Positions 46,216-58,657 of a stretch of DNA of 64,000 bases are shown piece after piece; the stretch's first letter is position 1, and every line of letters begins with the position of its first letter. The notes under the pieces were generated by a model that was given only the letters and a program-made list of their open reading frames with translations, ran no database searches and was not told where the DNA came from. The DNA comes from Phocoena phocoena (lineage: Eukaryota; Chordata; Mammalia; Artiodactyla; Phocoenidae). Location: the NCBI RefSeq assembly GCF_963924675.1, contig NC_089225.1, positions 112,172,313-112,236,312 on the forward strand, given 5' to 3'. The position numbers were made by a program, and so were the translations under genes.

Positions 46216-47384
46216 ACCACCATACACGATGCTCGGGCAGGGTCCGGCAGGCAGTCAGCGAGCATCATTGCTCTTGTCAGGCTCTCCTTTGCAGCCCTGG
46301 GGCCTCACAACCTCCGTATCAAGGCTGAAGGGTTTCTTTTTACCGAGGCAGCCTGTTAGGACACAAGACCTTGCTCCGGAGTTCATACTGAGAAGTCTTC
46401 ATTTGATTAACGTTTCCCTTCTATTTCTGGTAGTTTTTCAGACAAAAGCACACTCAATGAACTGTATTTCTTCTAAGTAAGGAGAGGAATAGTAGAAATG
46501 ACAGAGCTGCAGAAATTTTCATCCTTCTGTTTTTCATACTGTACCAGCTTTCTAGCTGTCACTTGTGTCAAGCCACGCCGGGAGCTGCTGGGAGCCAGCC
46601 TCATTCCTGCGTGCTGTACGGCTCCTACCACCATACAGACAGACAAGCTTGTTGAGGATGGAAATGACGCCTTCTGGCTCTTTCCTAGCTGGTGCCAGGA
46701 GAATCACTCGAGCATAGGAAAGGCCGTCAGTTGTTGTGTGCTGCCTACGCGGGAAAGTGTGGAGCTGCTGGAGGGTCCAGCCTTATTCTCAGAAGGAACA
46801 GCGTTAGTGTCTTGTGTCACCTTAAAGGTGTGGAGTTTGCAAGGAAGACCCTGAGCGGAGCAGGTGAAGTGAAGGGTATGGAGCCCAGAGGCATTGGCTG
46901 GAGGGAACCTGTCACCTGGAGAGCTGCACAGGTGAGGCCAGGCTGCTCTTACCTGTCACCCGTCGGTCCTGTCGGTCACACACAAGGTTATTTGTGGCCA
47001 TCACGCCCTTGCTTTTTACTCCAATATGTTGAAGGAAGTGTGAACATCACTCATCTCAGAAAAACATTTTAAATGTATTAACAACAGGAGAATTTATTCG
47101 CATGGAAGGTACTGTGCACGGTTTTTAGTCATCAGCTTGGTCGTTGTTAAGCCAGAGATTGTGCTGTGAAGTTTGAATAGGTAAATGTTACCAGTCTGCT
47201 GTCGATAAAGGAACGTGAATAATTTTGTTCCTGATTAAAATGTTTGTTATTCTGGTACGTTTCTCTGAGAAGCAAAGTCAGGAGATTTCCAGTAGCAAAA
47301 TGGGGAAAGACAACTCTATGGACAGTCTCAGGGTGCAAAGAATTCACCCCAGTGTAGAGACATAGCATTTCAGAGGCAAAGGGA

Positions 47385-47520
47385 GCACCCAGAGATCACG
47401 TCACTTGGTCCCCTTGCCCCCGGTATTGAGGGCTAGTGTTCAAAAGTGATGCAGTTTGTCCAAGTTCACATAATGGGTCAGCAACAGAGCCAGCGCTGGT
47501 AGCTTGGTCTCGAGACCCCT
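47385..47520 (+). repeat. MIR-like remnant in intron 1
   Basis: 'cagtttgtccaagttcacat', 'aatgggtcagcaacagagcc' and 'agcgctggtagc' resemble the MIR 3' half. Confidence 0.5.
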
Positions 47521-48911
47521 CTCTGGACAGTCTCTGTCTTCGGAAACTCAGGGCCCCGCTGAGAACACCACAGTCACAGCCGCGAGAGGTAGCTTTTCCA
47601 CCTGGTCCCCCACGAGCCAGCCCCTCACAAGCAGTGATGTAAAGTGGCCTTGCGAGGTAAAGGCTTCTTTGAAGGTTGCTGTTCTATCATAAAATTCCGT
47701 GATCATTTTACAGTCCATAACTCATCTGATTTGATTTTGATGGAAACATAGTGTTTTAAATAACCAGTTAAACTTTAGTCCTTAACTTTATGTCCTCCAG
47801 ATCGTCAAGTAAAATTGATAACGTGTCTTGTTTATTTTGTGGCTTAAGCACTGGCCCCCAGACCTGTGTCCTGAACCTGTGCCTGGGCTGTTTCAACAAG
47901 CATGGCTGTGCAGTAGAGGGGTTCATCCCCCTCATCCCAGCCCGAAGTTTTAAAACTGTGGTTTGCAGCTCTGTCAGACCCAGTGCCCCTTTTTTATAAC
48001 AAGTTTTTAGCATCCTTATTACTAACCTGAAATGAAGTTCCTAGGTGGTAAAATCTTCCTTCACACATAATTTCAGGTCAATATAATGTTTTAGCTGTAA
48101 CATTAAAAAGAAATAAAACGAAAGTAAATTGCAGTGACAGAATGTGAATATTGAGAGTAACTCTTGGGAAGGTTCTGAACAAAGCCATGTATGATCTTCC
48201 CTTGATTTCCACGCAGATTGCATTCCTGGAATATTCAGTGTATGTTAAAACTACTCAGAATGTATTTTGAATTTATAAGTGAGTTGGAATGAATTTGTAG
48301 GTCTGAAAGTTATAATGTGGTTTTTCTATCTGCCTGAGTAGCCAATGGGGAAGTTCCTCATTGTGTGGGCCTGTCTGAGTACAGGATGGTTGGCATACCA
48401 CGCCCTGCCCCTAAATGCCATTAGTCCCCTCCTCCAGTCACTGTGACTTCCCAACACCACCCCCCCCAGCAGTTCCAGAATGCCCTCTAAAGCGTTGGCA
48501 CTTCCCCCATTGACAACTGTCATCCCAAAGTGCCTTCTTCTCCGTGGCCATCATAATTGCAGTCATGGCTGTAAAGAGCAGGCCCCCTCGTGGGGGAACT
48601 TACCGTGATTGCCTGAGCGAGGGGTTTGGAAAGGTGAGATGTTGAGAGTGGAGTAAAATGCATGTGGCAGCTGAGGGACACGGGGGCCGTGGACACATGT
48701 GGTACAGAGGCCAGGATCGCCACTGTTTCTGAGCTGCCAGCTGGTATACGCTCCCTCTCCTGTTCCTGCCTGTGCAGGAGAACACATTGCCCAGTCTGCT
48801 TGGTTGCTTTGAACAGCAAACTATTTTTAGAATCTACTGCATATGAGGAATTGGGGGTTTACATAGAAAACAAAAGTTGGTAGCGGTTGCCACTTCCTGT
48901 AGCAAAGTCAG

Positions 48912-50268
48912 CTCTGGAAAATAATAAAGATCAGAGAGGAAATAAATAAAATAGAGATTAAAAAATAGAAAAGATCAATAAAACCAAGAGCTGGTTTTTT
49001 AAAAAGATAAACAAGATGAACAAACCTCTAGGCAGGCTCACCAAGAAGAAAAGAGGGAGGACCCAAATAAACAAAATAAGAAATGAAAGAGAAGAAATAA
49101 CAACTGAGACCACTGAAATACAAAGAATTGTAAGAGAATACTATGAACAGTTATGTGCCAACGAACTGGACAACCTAGAAGACATGGACAAGTTTCTAGA
49201 AACATACAGCCTGCCAAAACTGAGTCAGGAAGAAACAGCTAATTTGAACAGACTGATTACTAGAAGTGAAATAGGATCTGTAATTAAAAAAAAAACAAAA
49301 ACAAAAAACAACCTCCCTGCAAACAAAAGTCCAGGACTAGATGGCTTCACTTGGGAATTCTACCAAATATACAAGGAGGAACTTATTATAGGTATCCTTC
49401 TCAAACTATTCCAAAAAAATTGAAAGGAAGAGGGAACACTCCCAAATTCATTCTATGAAGCCACCACCACCCTGACACCAAAACCAGACAAAGACACTAC
49501 AAAAAAACCAAAATTGCAGGCCAATATCTTTGATGAATATAGATGCAAAAATCCTCAACAAAATATTAGCAAACTAAATACAACAATACATAAAAAAGAT
49601 CATACACATCATCAAGTCGGATTCATTCCAGGGTGGCAAGGATGGTTCAACATTCGCATATCCATCAGTGTGATGCACCACATCGACTAAAGGAAAGACG
49701 GAAGCCACGTGATCATCTCAGTAGATGCAGAAGAAGCATATGACAAAACTCAACATTCCATTCATGACAGAAGCTCTCACCAAAGTGCTTATAGAGGGGA
49801 CATATCTCAACATAATAAAAGCCATTTACGACAGACCCACAGCCAACATAATACTCAGTAGTGAAAAGCTGAAAGCCTTCCAGCTAAATTCAGGAAAAAG
49901 ATAAGGATGCCCACTCTCACCACTTCTATTCAACATAGTATTGGAAGTCCTAGTCATAGCAACCAGACAAGAAAAAGAAATACAAGGTATCCGAATTGGA
50001 AGGGAAGAGGTAAAATTGTCACTATTTGTAGATTAGATGATACTCTGTATAGAGAACCCTAAAGTCTCCACACAGAAACTGTTAGAACTAATAAATGAAT
50101 TCAGCAAGGCAGCAGGATACAAGATTAATATACAGAAATCTGCTGCATTTCTTTACACTAATAAGGAAGTATCAGGAAGATAAAGTAAAAAAAAATCTTG
50201 TTTAAAATCACGTCAAAAAAAATACCTAGGAGTAAACTTAACCAAGGTGATAATAAAAGTTATCTGCC
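48912..50268 (+). mobile_element. 5'-truncated L1, ORF2 linker and RT domain (dead)
   Basis: Translation at 49016-49423 is L1 ORF2: [20 protein letters not shown], then [16 protein letters not shown] and [14 protein letters not shown]. Downstream text includes the RT words RQGCPLSP-like (49905-49925, 'ggatgcccactctcacc'). The RT catalytic motif is destroyed: at 50024-50041 the codons read F-V-D-stop where the consensus is F-A-D-D. Many other stops and frameshifts are present. The element starts abruptly in ORF2, so it is 5'-truncated. Confidence 0.92.
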
Positions 50269-50478
50269 GGGGCTTCCCTGGTGGCGCAGTGGTTGAGAGT
50301 CCGCCTGCCGATGCAAGGGACGCGGGTTCGTGCCCCGGTCTGGGAGGATCCCACGTGCCACGGAGCGGTTGGGCCCGTGGGCCATGGCCGCTGAGCCTGC
50401 GCGTCCGGAGCCTGTGCTCCGCGACGGGAGAGGCTACAACAGTGAGAGGCCCGCGTACGGCAAAAAAAAAAAAAAAAA
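50269..50478 (+). mobile_element. CHR-type SINE nested in L1
   Basis: The body is well preserved, from ggggcttccctggtggcgca to 'gcccgcgtacggc' and an A tail. Flanks aaaagttatctgc (50256-50268) and aaaaattatctgc (about 50473-50485) differ by one base. The L1 text resumes after it. Confidence 0.92.
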
Positions 50479-50485
50479 TTATCTG

Positions 50486-51610
50486 CTGAAAATTATAAAA
50501 TGTTGATTAAGGAAACTGAAGATGATTCAAAGAAATGGAAAGATATCCCATGCTCTTGGACTGGAAGAATTAATATTGTTAAAATGGTCATACTACCCAA
50601 AGCAATCTACAGATTTAATGCAATCCCTATCAAAATACCCATGACACAACACCCATAGAACTAGAACAAATAATCCTAAAATTTATATGGAATCAAAGAA
50701 GGCCCAGAATTGCCAGAGCACTTCTGAGGAAAACGAACAAAGCTGGAGGCATAACCTTAACCAGACTTCAGACAGTACTACAAAACGACAGTAATCAGAA
50801 CAGCGTGATACTGGCACAAAAACAAACATAGACCAATGGAACAGAATAGAGAGCCCATAAATAAGCCCACACACTTACGGTCAATTAATCTACAACAGAG
50901 GAGGCAAGAATATACAGTGGAGAAAAGACAGTCTCTTCAACAAGTGGTGCTGGGAAAACTGGACAGCTGCATGTAAATCAGTGAAATTAGAACACTCCCT
51001 CACACCATATACAAAAATAAACTCAAAATGGTTTAAAGACTTAAATATAAGACACGACACCATAAAACTCCTAGAAGAGAACATAGGCAAAATATTCTCT
51101 GACAAATTATAGCGAAATTTTCTTAGATCTCCCAAAAGCAGTCTCCCAAGGCAAAAGAAATAAAAGCAAAAATAAACAAATGGGAACTAATTAAACTTAA
51201 AAGCTTTTGCACAGCAAAGGAAACCATAAACAAAAGACAACCTACGGACTGGGAGAAAATACATGCAAAGGATGCGACTGACAAGGGCTTAATATCCAAA
51301 ATATACACACAGCTCATACAACTCAATAAAACAAACAACCCAACCAAACTATGGACAGAAGACCTAAATAGACATTTCTTCAAAGAAGACATACAGATGG
51401 CCAACAGGCATGTGAAAAGGTGCTCAACATCACTAATTATTAGAGAAATGCAAATTAAAAGCACTATGGGGTATCACCTCACACCAGCCAGAACTGCCAT
51501 CATTAAGAAGTCTACAAATAGTAAATGCTGGGGGGGGTGTGGAGAAAGGGGAGCCCTCCTGCACTGCCGGTGGGGATGTAAGTTGGTGCAGCCACTATGA
51601 AGGTTCCTTT
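50486..51610 (+). mobile_element. Same L1, ORF2 C-terminal region (dead)
   Basis: ORF2 text continues ('ggaaagatatcccatgctct', 'aaagcaatctacagatttaa', 'caatggaacagaatagagag', 'gacatacagatggccaacag'). The C-terminal cysteine-rich region is recognisable at 51397-51600 as [18 protein letters not shown], then [20 protein letters not shown]. The frame is interrupted. Minus-strand ORFs here are antisense shadows. Confidence 0.92.
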
Positions 51611-51625
51611 AAAAACCAAAAATAG

Positions 51626-51671
51626 GGAAAGGCCACAACAGTGAGAGGCCCGCGTACTGAAAATAAACAAA
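51626..51671 (+). mobile_element. 45-bp 5'-truncated CHR SINE remnant
   Basis: 'ggaaaggccacaacagtgag' and 'aggcccgcgtactg' are only the 3' end of a CHR SINE, followed by an A-rich tail. The direct repeat aaaaaccaaaaatag brackets it (51611-51625 and 51672-51686), and the L1 text resumes after the second copy. The repeat makes insertion of a truncated SINE more likely than later deletion of a full one. Confidence 0.85.
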
Positions 51672-51686
51672 AAAAACCAAAAATAG

Positions 51687-52336
51687 AGTTGTCATATGAT
51701 CCAGCAATCCCACTCCTGGGCATATATCCAGAAAAGACAAAAACTCTAATTCAGAAAGATACATGCACCCCACTGTTCATAGCATCGCTATTTACAGTAG
51801 CCAAGATATGAAGCAACCTAAATGTCCGTGGACAGAGGAATGGATAGAAGAGGTGGTGTATATACACAATGGAATATTACTCAGCCATAAAAAAGAATGA
51901 AATAATGCCATTTGCAGCAACATGGAGGGACCTAGATATTGTCATACTTAGTGAAGTCAGACAGAGAAAGACAAATACCATATGATGTCACTTATATGTG
52001 GAATCTAATAATAATACAAATGAATCCATGTACAAAACAGAAACAGACTCACAGACTTAAAATGCAAACTTATGGTTACCAAAAGGGAAAGGGAGGGAGG
52101 GAGGGAGGGAGGGAGAACAAATGAGGAGTTTGGGATTAACAGATACTAACTACTGTATATAAGATAGATAAGCAACAAGGATATATCTTACAGCACAGGG
52201 CATTATATTTAATATCTTGTAATAACCTATAATAGAATATGATATGAAAAAAATAACTGAATCACTTTGCTGTATACCTGAAACTAACACAACATTGTAA
52301 CTCAGTTCTACTTCAAGAAAAAAAGGGGAAAAAAAA
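51687..52336 (+). mobile_element. Same L1, ORF2 end and 3' UTR
   Basis: 'catatgatccagcaatccca', 'caatggaatattactcagcc', 'cttgtaataacctataatag' and 'actgaatcactttgctgtat' run to an A-rich tail. The possible target duplication is gcaaagtcag (48902) and gcaagtcagg (52338). A GGGA repeat sits in the 3' UTR. Confidence 0.9.
52085..52115 (+). repeat. (GGGA)n in L1 3' UTR
   Basis: Six or more consecutive ggga units give at least four G-triplets close together, a sequence able to form a G-quadruplex on the + strand. G-rich 3' UTR tracts are typical of L1. Confidence 0.9.
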
Positions 52337-52339
52337 GGC

Positions 52340-54670
52340 AAGTCAGGAAAGGGATTCTGTATCACAGCCTCATGGTTCCTTTGCAGTCTGCAGCGTGTTG
52401 TAAATCACTTTAACACGGGGCTGTGTGTGTTCACCAGCGACTCTGAGATTTCAGCCTTGCCCAACAGGAGCTGTAGTCCTTCCTCATTCCCAGGAACAGT
52501 CACACGTGGAGACAGAGGGCCCCTGCTTGTTTCTGAACAGAACCGGTTCTTTGTCACACTGCAGGCTTCAACTGCGTGATATTCCTATTATATTCACATG
52601 AGTGAACCTTAACTACATCCTTTAACTTTTCCCAAGAGGTCATAAACTACAGTGGTAACATATCACGTGGCCTGAAGAAAATTCTGCCATCACAGAGCGT
52701 TAGGGTCACTGATCCGCACGTCAGTAATGAGCAGTAAGTCTCCCCAGGCTCTGCGGGGCCGACGGGGAGCGGCTCCCAGAGCATCATCTCGGTGCCTTTC
52801 CAGGCTCCAGGGCTTTCTCCTAGGTGGAGGAAATGACGAAGCAGCTCAGGCCCATTTCTCAAGAGTCGTCCTAGAGTTAACAGCTCATAAACCCCGTCCA
52901 GCTTCCATGTAGAATTCTGGAACCCCAGGAGAATTTAAGAACAGAATAAGAACTTTTTCTGGGACTGCGGGGTGAGAGGTCTTGGCATATAGAATTCCAC
53001 ACCATGCTTGAATCCCAGGAAAGCTTCGAAGCTCAGGAAGTATGCAGACAGAGTCGGGACTCCAGAAGTCGTGTGGGGCTTTTTAGAAAGCTGCTGAGAC
53101 TACGTCCTGGGCACCTCTGTCCTCTCCAAACAGGCAGGACTTTGGTTCCACCAATGTTTATCGCGTTTCTGCTTTTCGAAGACCATGATGTGGGGTTGAA
53201 CGGGTAGGAGCCACAAAGGGATACAGATACTATCAGAGCTCTTAGAGCCCCCGACGTCACTGGAATTGGGGTGCAGGGTACTGGGGGCGGTGTGTGGTTG
53301 CTGCACCCTCGGGCAGTGTCCACGACTGCTTACAAAACCTCCAGCACAGACAGGAGGTCAGGGAGGAAGGAAGCTGTGCAGGGGCCGGGCTCGGAGGGAA
53401 GGACACGCCTCACCCAGGGCTTTCTCCTCCCATCCTGGTGCATAACTTCTCTTTTAGTTTTGTTCAGTCCCCAGGCCAAGCAGGGGGCTGCCCCTGGGTT
53501 CCCTGACCCTGAAGAAACGAGCAGCCGTTGTCTCTGGATGACAGTTTTATTGCAGCTGGGAGTTTCTGGTGCTCCAAGCAGGAGTCCCGTCAGGGTCACT
53601 GGTAGAAGAGGCGTGCGTCTGTTTATCCGCTGACTTTTGTGTCCCGCTCTGGCAGAAGCCACTTCTGCTCTGTGGTCCGATCTAGAACTAGAGCTGATCA
53701 AGCCCTCGGCCCAGTGCAGAGACCCATCACCAAAGTAACTCCTGTTTTTTGCCAGTGACGTTTTCACATAACCCTCCAGCCTTTCCCCAGCCCAGCCCGG
53801 GTCTGGGCCGCCGAGAGGGGGCATTTCAGAGAGAAGCATCACTTTGGTTGTCTACCTCCTCAACCAGCCTGTGCGCCCCTGTGGCCGGGCCCTTGGCCGG
53901 TGGCCTCCAAGCTTCCGCCCCTGGACCTGCAGGGTGCCGTAGGGCTGGTGTCCCAGACCCTGGCTGGGCGCGCCTGGCTGTTTTTAGCCGTTTGTTTAGG
54001 AGGCCCTGGGGCTCGGACTTGTGTTTCTTTGTGTGTTTTTAGCATCTCTCAGACCATACATATCACCTTAGTGTCAGAGCTTTGTCTGGTTTATCTCTGG
54101 TAAAATTAAACGTAAAAGTGGAACTTTGGAATCAAGGGTTCAGCCTTTTAGGATTATTAGGAGCCAACTTTGGTGATAAAAGGAATCTTCTCTTCCCAAC
54201 CATCTCCACCATCAAAGGGTGCCTTGCTTGAAAGCCCCGTGTCTGTAAAGCTCTGTTTATGAGGTGCCAGGTCAGGACGGTAGGATCCTGGGGGACTGTG
54301 TCCCCTGTGAGGGGGCTGGGACTCCGGCGTTCGTTCCCCACCAACACTGGGCGGTCCTGAGAAAGCCAGGGAGCCTGCATCTCGTCAGAGGAGGCCCGGC
54401 TGGGTCAGCTCCTCCCTAATCCTGGAGGTGCGCGGGAACGGGGGCGGGGCCCGATGGTGAGGGCTGGGGGGCAACACTGCAAGGGTTCTGAGCGATGGCG
54501 CCAGGCGACCTTCTCGCAGCAGTGAGCTTGGCCTTGGTGCTTCTTCATTTCTTTCCTTCCCTCTCTTTCTCTCCCTTTCAGCCTCTGCTCCCTTCCCCCA
54601 CCCCCCCTTCCTTCCTTCAAAAAATGTTTGCTATTTATTATGAAAAACGTCAAACATAACCGAAGCGGAG
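52340..54670. other. Intron 1 DNA, no exon or clear repeat seen
   Basis: Moderately GC-rich. Contains a pyrimidine-rich patch at about 54.54-54.62 kb. The overlapping ORFs at 53.2-53.9 kb have no recognisable domain. Confidence 0.45.
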
Positions 54671-54679
54671 ATGGGATAA

Positions 54680-54850
54680 CAGAAAGCAGAGGTCGTCGCA
54701 CTGGGGGGAGCAGCCAGCTCCCTGGGGGCGGGTTGAAGCCCAGACTGGCCGCACCCGAGGCCCTGACTCAGCGGGTCTTGGGTGGGGCTGGAGACTCTGC
54801 ATCTTTCACAAGCCCCAGAGGCTGCCGCTGGGGCACAAGGGCCCCCCCTT
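54680..54850 (+). repeat. Possible hAT-type MER fragment, GC-rich
   Basis: 'gttgaagcccagactggccg', 'gaggccctgactcagcgggt', 'cttgggtggggctggagact' and 'tgcatctttcacaagcccca' resemble the middle of a MER-type hAT element that normally reads 'tctgattcagtaggtctgggg'. Weak. Confidence 0.4.
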
Positions 54851-55629
54851 CCTGCCACCAGCCCCACAGCTGCCAGCCTACGGCCACTTTCCCCACCTGA
54901 ACGAGGTCGTATCACGTCATCCTTGAATGTCTCAGCGTGTATCTCAGCAAAGATGCTCTTGGGCCAGAAAAGGAGGATTTGGTGTCCGGAGCTACACCTG
55001 TTCCAGAGCCCCTTTCGAGGACGGTGGGCTGAGGGACGAGCAGCTGGACCGGACCGGCCACCAAGCTCTGGGTGGGAGCGCGGCCCTGCCAGCGTCGTGC
55101 GGTCACAGCGAGCAGGCCGGGGGCTAGTAGCCAGCGGAAGACCCACTGACCTTGACCTCCAGTGGGAGCTGAAGGACGACGGCTGACAGCCATCGCGGGC
55201 GTGGGGAGGGGGAGCCTGGGAAGTCTCATTTCCCAAACCTTGCTTTACAGGCCTATGCAGTTTATCGTTTGTGCCCTAAATGCCATAGGTCCGTCTCCTT
55301 GGCCCCATCCTTCGGCCACTGTCGTCTCCCTTGAGGTTGGGAGCGCGGCGGGGAGGGGGTCAGGGTGGAGAAATGCCCCACCTCCGAGGCCGGAGGCGTC
55401 AGCAGACCGTGTGCCCGGCTTCGGGTTTGGGTGAGTGGCATCCAACGTGGCGCGGGCTGGCTCCTGGGGCCGCGTGGGCCTCCTTGGGACCCTGGGCACC
55501 TGACGTTCCCTCCAGGGCCCTCTCGCCTCTCCGCCCGGCTTCGTCCGCCCCCCCGCCCCCGCCCCGCTCAGAAGCAGCCTCTCCGTACTTCCCGGGTCTC
55601 ATGCCGCCCTCCCCACCCCACCCTGGTCC

Positions 55630-56035
55630 CCACATTCAGCCAGAGCCACGTTTCTAAAGTGAAAGTCAGACCCCGCTGTGCTCTGCCTTCTTCAGACCCG
55701 TCAGTGGTTCCGCGTTCCTTCAACACGAGGTTCCAGGTAGCAGGGCTGAGGCTAGCGCAGGCAGCCGGGCCCTCGGGACTCCGCCGCCCCGTCCTGGCCC
55801 CTTGCCGCCCGCCCCCTCGCCTGGCCTTCTCCTCTTTGCCCCTCGGCGTTGGCTTCGGGCCCCCGTCCTCCAGGACGCCTTCCCGACACCCGGACGGGTT
55901 ACGTTCTCCTCCAGAGCAGCCCCAGCACGGTTTCTCACCCACCGTAGCACTTGTCACTTGTACATGGTCCCCGAGAGCTTTGTGTGCACCCCCTGAGACT
56001 GGGGCCCCAGACTGCACGTTGAAAGTCCTTCCCCT
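55630..56035 (+). repeat. CpG-rich L2 LINE remnant in intron 1
   Basis: L2 3' text is recognisable: 'gtgaaagtcagaccccgctg', 'gacccgtcagtggttccgcg', 'gacgccttcccgacacccgg' and 'cgtagcacttgtcacttgta'. Unusually for an old methylated repeat, it and its left flank (from about 55330) keep many CpGs. The 270-codon + ORF (55365-56177) and the 191-codon - ORF across it are derived from L2 and GC-rich sequence. Confidence 0.6.
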
Positions 56036-57304
56036 GCAGTCTCGGCAGTGCTGCGAGGCCTGGGCTGGAGTGCTGGTGGCCAGGAAGCTGCAGTCCCCTA
56101 CAGGCGAGGGACAGAAAGTGAAAGTGTGCATTTGGAGACTCAAACAGTGTGACCTGGCTGTGACCTCAAGCGTGTGAGTTTATATTTTACAAAAGCGTCA
56201 GTCCACAACGGATTTGTCCTGCATCACCGAAGCCGTGGCCGGGGGCACATCGACCCCTGGAACTGCTCGGTTGATGGTTGGCAACTGGAGGGCAGGGCTG
56301 GGCCTCCCTGGAAATTTTGGGGGGAATGAACTCGTGCCTGCAGGTCACCAGGGTGGACCATCGCCATTTTGTACTTCCTGTTCATTGAACGACTGATCTT
56401 ATCAAACATTTCCCCTGATGCTGTCTTAAATGAGCATCATGGGTGATGCTCTGTGTCTGGCTGTTTTGTGTTCTTGGCAGTGTCGGCATTTTAGAGTGAA
56501 TTGTGTTGTCAAAGCTCCGTGCGGTTTTTCTTTTAGGCATCTCAGGTTGTGTTGGAGTTATTCTGCTGATACTGGTTTTGTGCTAACGAAGTTGGCTGTG
56601 CATAGGTTTTGTGCCCCTTCAGACGTTGGCTTGTGTATCTGTTAGCTTTTAGCCAGAGTCCCAGAAGCAAGCATGGTTGTTACCACTTCCTGTGTTATGA
56701 GAGCCTTGTTCTCCACATATGAGTCATATAAGAATCCTGTGAGATGGAGGTGCTTCACATGGCGGTGACTGCAAGCATTTGAAACTGTACTGAATTATTT
56801 ATCTCCTTTCCACATTCTAATCTAAGGTGAAGCTTGACCATACCGATCTGTCTTCAGGGTTGGCTAGCTCGTGTCCTCACAGGGAGCTTGTCCTGTAGCT
56901 TGATTCATTCATGTGGTCCCTTTGTCAACCCAAGCCCAGGTCCCTCAGGTCGGGGGTTGTTCTCATGGACAGGACAGACATGCTGGGTGGACGTGAGGAC
57001 CAGAGAGGAGGTGGGCCATGACGGGAGCCCTTTGCTGGTGGGTAGAGGCCCACCAGAGTAGCTGGGGTCTGATAGGACATGATTTTGGAGGCCTGCCAGT
57101 CTGGTGGGGAGGCCGTCTCAGGTGGCAGGGACCACCTGCTCAGAGAGGTGGTCTCTTCGAGGATCTTTGCTCCGGTCCCAAGAGGAGTTCGAGCAGAGGA
57201 GGGGGCTGGCCGGACAGGCTGGGGAGGAGGTGGGCTTGCAGGGGCTCGGGCTCCTTAGTCACAGAGGCACCGACGCTGTGTGAGCAGGAATCATCCCAGA
57301 CCTC

Positions 57305-57934
57305 ACCACCTCATGTCAGTCGTCTGCTGATGCAGGACAGATACCCACAAATGTGGCAGCTTAGAGCAACACACGCTGATTATCTCACAGTTCCCGTGGG
57401 TCAGGAGTTTGGGCACAGCCTACTGGGTCCCTCTGCTCAGGGTCTCCCGAGGCTGCAGTCAAGGTCTCGGCCAGGCTGCATCCGTTCTGGAGCTCAGAGT
57501 CCTGTTCCCAGCTCACGTGGTTGTTGGTGGCATTCACGTCCTGCTGTTGCGGGACTGAGGTCCCATTTTCCTGCTGGCTGTCAGCTGGGCCGCTCTCATT
57601 CTTTGTCGTGCGACCCCTCACAGGCCCTCTCGCACGTGGCAGCTTGCTTTTGCGAGGCCGGCAGGAGTCTGTCTGACCTCCAGGCCCAGTTTTCCAGGGC
57701 TCACCTGATGAGGTCAGGCCCACCCTGGAGCTCTGTTTTGATGAACTCAAAGTCAGCTGACGAGGGACCTTCATTACTAGTGCATTTCTCTTTGCAGTAT
57801 AATGTAACGCAGTCACAGGAGTGACATCTGTCATACTCACCGTTCTGGCCACACTCAAGGGGAGAGGCGAATGTAGAGCATGTACAGCAGTGACGGGAAT
57901 CTCGGAGACCATCCTAGAATCCTGCCTGCCACAT
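57305..57934 (-). repeat. MLT1-type LTR (ERVL-MaLR), inverted, in intron 1
   Basis: Read on the minus strand it begins tgtggcaggcaggattctag, contains 'gctgacagccagcaggaaaa' and 'gaccttgactgcagcctcg', and ends near 'actgtgagataatcagcg' and 'ctctaagctgccacatttg'. This is MLT1 order. No internal proviral sequence. The 248-codon minus-strand ORF (57385-58131) runs through this LTR and is not a gene. Confidence 0.78.
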
Positions 57935-58449
57935 GCCTCTCTCCCCTGTCCCCCTCTGGCAGCCCCTCCTGCTTCCAGCCTCTTTCTCACGTTCTCACTC
58001 CTCCACCCGCCTCTTCTTCCTCCATGCCCTCCCTTCTCTTTTCCTAAATCCCCTCGCTGTTCCTCACCGCCCCCTCCCCAAGCTGATGGGCTGTGGCTGC
58101 CTGGTCCACACCGGCTTAGAACCTGGGCCAACAGCCAGGGAGCCCAGGAAGGGCTGGAGAGGCAGCTGCGCTCAGCGTGGACGCAGACCTCTTGCTGGCC
58201 CGTTGATGAGGCTATAGGTAGTCAGTGTACCCAGATGTCAGTCTATCAAACCTTCCCCTCCCCTCCCCTCCTCTCCCCTCCGTTTTGGCTGGATCTTTTT
58301 ATAGACCCTGAGCGAGTGGCTCATCACACAGTGTAACATGGTTTAGAAAATTGAAAATGGCAGTGAGGTATCGAAGTTCTGATGCAGTTGTGATTTTTGA
58401 CATCCTTGATTTGAAGGACCTGGGCTTGGGTTGATAAGGAAACCACATG

Positions 58450-58657
58450 GGGCTTCCCTGGTGGCGCAGTGGTTGGGAGTCTGCCTGCCGATGCGGGGAA
58501 CGCGGGTTCGTGCCCCGGTCCAGGAGGATCCCGCATGCCGCGGAGCGGCTGGGCCCGTGAGCCATGGCCGCTGGGCCTGCGCGTCCGGAGCCTGTGCTCC
58601 ACGGCGGGAGAGGCCGCGGTGGTGAGAGGCCCGCGTACCGCAAAAAAGAAAACAAAA
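58450..58657 (+). mobile_element. CHR-type SINE in intron 1
   Basis: The body is CpG-rich and slightly divergent ('gggaacgcgggttcgtgccc'), ending in an A tail broken by G and C. Flanks aaggaaaccacatg (58436-58449) and aaagaaaccgcgtg (58658-58671) are an imperfect 14-bp duplication, suggesting an older copy. Confidence 0.9.

Noticed and set aside
48330..48880. Possible unannotated exon region before the L1
   Set aside because: Short ORFs on both strands, none with plausible acceptor and donor sites in frame with LRRFIP1 or any known protein similarity.
55365..56177. 270-codon plus-strand ORF in intron 1
   Set aside because: It reads through GC-rich DNA and an L2 fragment in no L2 coding frame that I recognise, and has no conserved domain.
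57385..58131. 248-codon minus-strand ORF in intron 1
   Set aside because: It lies mostly in an MLT1 LTR, which does not encode protein.
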